Positions 5,712 to 5,817 of a stretch of DNA of 5,817 nucleotides are shown here, one piece after another. The position numbers were made by a program, and so were the translations under genes. The notes under the pieces were generated by a model. The model worked only from the letters and a program-made list of their open reading frames with translations, was not told where the DNA came from and ran no database searches. Within the stretch, counting starts at the first letter, position 1. Each line of letters starts with the position of its first letter. The stretch comes from an uncultured Clostridia bacterium (GTDB taxonomy: Bacteria > Bacillota > Clostridia > Oscillospirales > Ruminococcaceae): positions 1-5,817 of the forward strand of contig CAMNBY010000068.1 in NCBI GenBank assembly GCA_946533615.1, read 5' to 3'.

Positions 5712-5817
5712 TTCTATTCCTCCATTTTTATATAGGCAACACCGCACAACCACCGGCTAACGCCTTTGCACGCTATCTGCTTGCATATTTTCCGTCATAT
5801 TACCCAAATTCTCCTTG
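5712..5817 (-). other. pheS upstream leader, incomplete at the window edge
   Basis: These 106 bases precede pheS. They contain AAGGAG (5811-5816), then 12 bases later a 13-codon frame (5757-5798) encoding MTENMQADSVQRR, then a G/T-rich stretch ending in GTGTTGCC, TATATA and the pheS ribosome site. I see no convincing promoter: TATATA near 5726-5731 has no matching -35 box. There is no terminator hairpin with a T-run and no clear T-box. The tiny frame has no Phe codons, so it is not a classical phenylalanine attenuator leader. It is also open to the edge upstream of its ATG, so it could be the tail of something longer. The operon promoter is probably outside the window. Confidence 0.4.
5719..5723 (-). 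promoter_or_regulatory. Ribosome binding site of pheS (decides the start)
   Basis: The minus strand reads GGAGG, then a seven-base spacer, then ATG at 5711. This fixes the 339-residue start over the upstream in-frame GTG at 5753. Confidence 0.9.

Noticed and set aside
5712..5753. GTG start extending PheS by 14 residues
   Set aside because: The extra residues (VVRCCLYKNGGIE region) do not look like PheS, and the strong GGAGG site would lie inside the coding region.
5743..5756. T-box-like core CCGGTGGTTGTGCG on the minus strand
   Set aside because: It matches the AGGGTGGNACCGCG consensus at only about 8 of 13 fixed positions, lacks the central ACC and has no following terminator stem or T-run.
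1..5817. CRISPR arrays, tRNA or rRNA genes, complete insertion sequences
   Set aside because: I saw no regularly spaced direct repeats, no tRNA-like cloverleaf in the intergenic gaps, no rRNA motifs and no transposase frame.

Overview
The window reads as chromosomal DNA from a moderately GC-rich, endospore-forming Firmicute, most likely a clostridial lineage such as Ruminococcus or another Oscillospirales. The lineage is inferred from SpoIVA (found only in endospore formers or their relatives), an IreB/UPF0297 protein, strong GGAGG ribosome binding sites and a Bacillota-type PheS with a four-cysteine insert. The genus is a guess from overall feel and was not checked by any search.

Layout, left to right. 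Positions 1-1217 (+) hold the C-terminal ~82% of spoIVA, the spore-coat basement-layer ATPase; its P-loop end lies outside the window. A strong intrinsic terminator (1239-1282, +) follows, then a second terminator facing the other way (1288-1319, -). Everything to the right is on the minus strand. ireB (1331-1582) is a small monocistronic gene with its own near-consensus sigma-A promoter (1625-1653). Upstream of it comes the phenylalanyl-tRNA synthetase operon, transcribed right to left: pheS (4692-5711), a 176-residue two-helix membrane protein of unknown function (4162-4692), and pheT (1730-4141). The last 106 bases (5712-5817) are the pheS leader up to the window edge.

How the genes relate. 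PheS and PheT form the (alpha-beta)2 enzyme that charges tRNA-Phe. The membrane gene sits between the two subunit genes: its start codon overlaps the pheS stop by one base and pheT begins 20 bases after its end. The three must therefore be co-transcribed and probably are translationally coupled. This insertion into a normally contiguous pair is the most interesting item in the window. IreB and SpoIVA have separate roles (PASTA-kinase signalling and sporulation) and are convergent, insulated by back-to-back terminators.

Most of the window is ordinary housekeeping and sporulation sequence. I found no CRISPR array, tRNA, rRNA, transposase gene or recognisable new system. The least explained parts are the pheS-pheT intervening gene and the short pheS leader, which lacks a recognisable T-box and may be part of a dispersed repeat.
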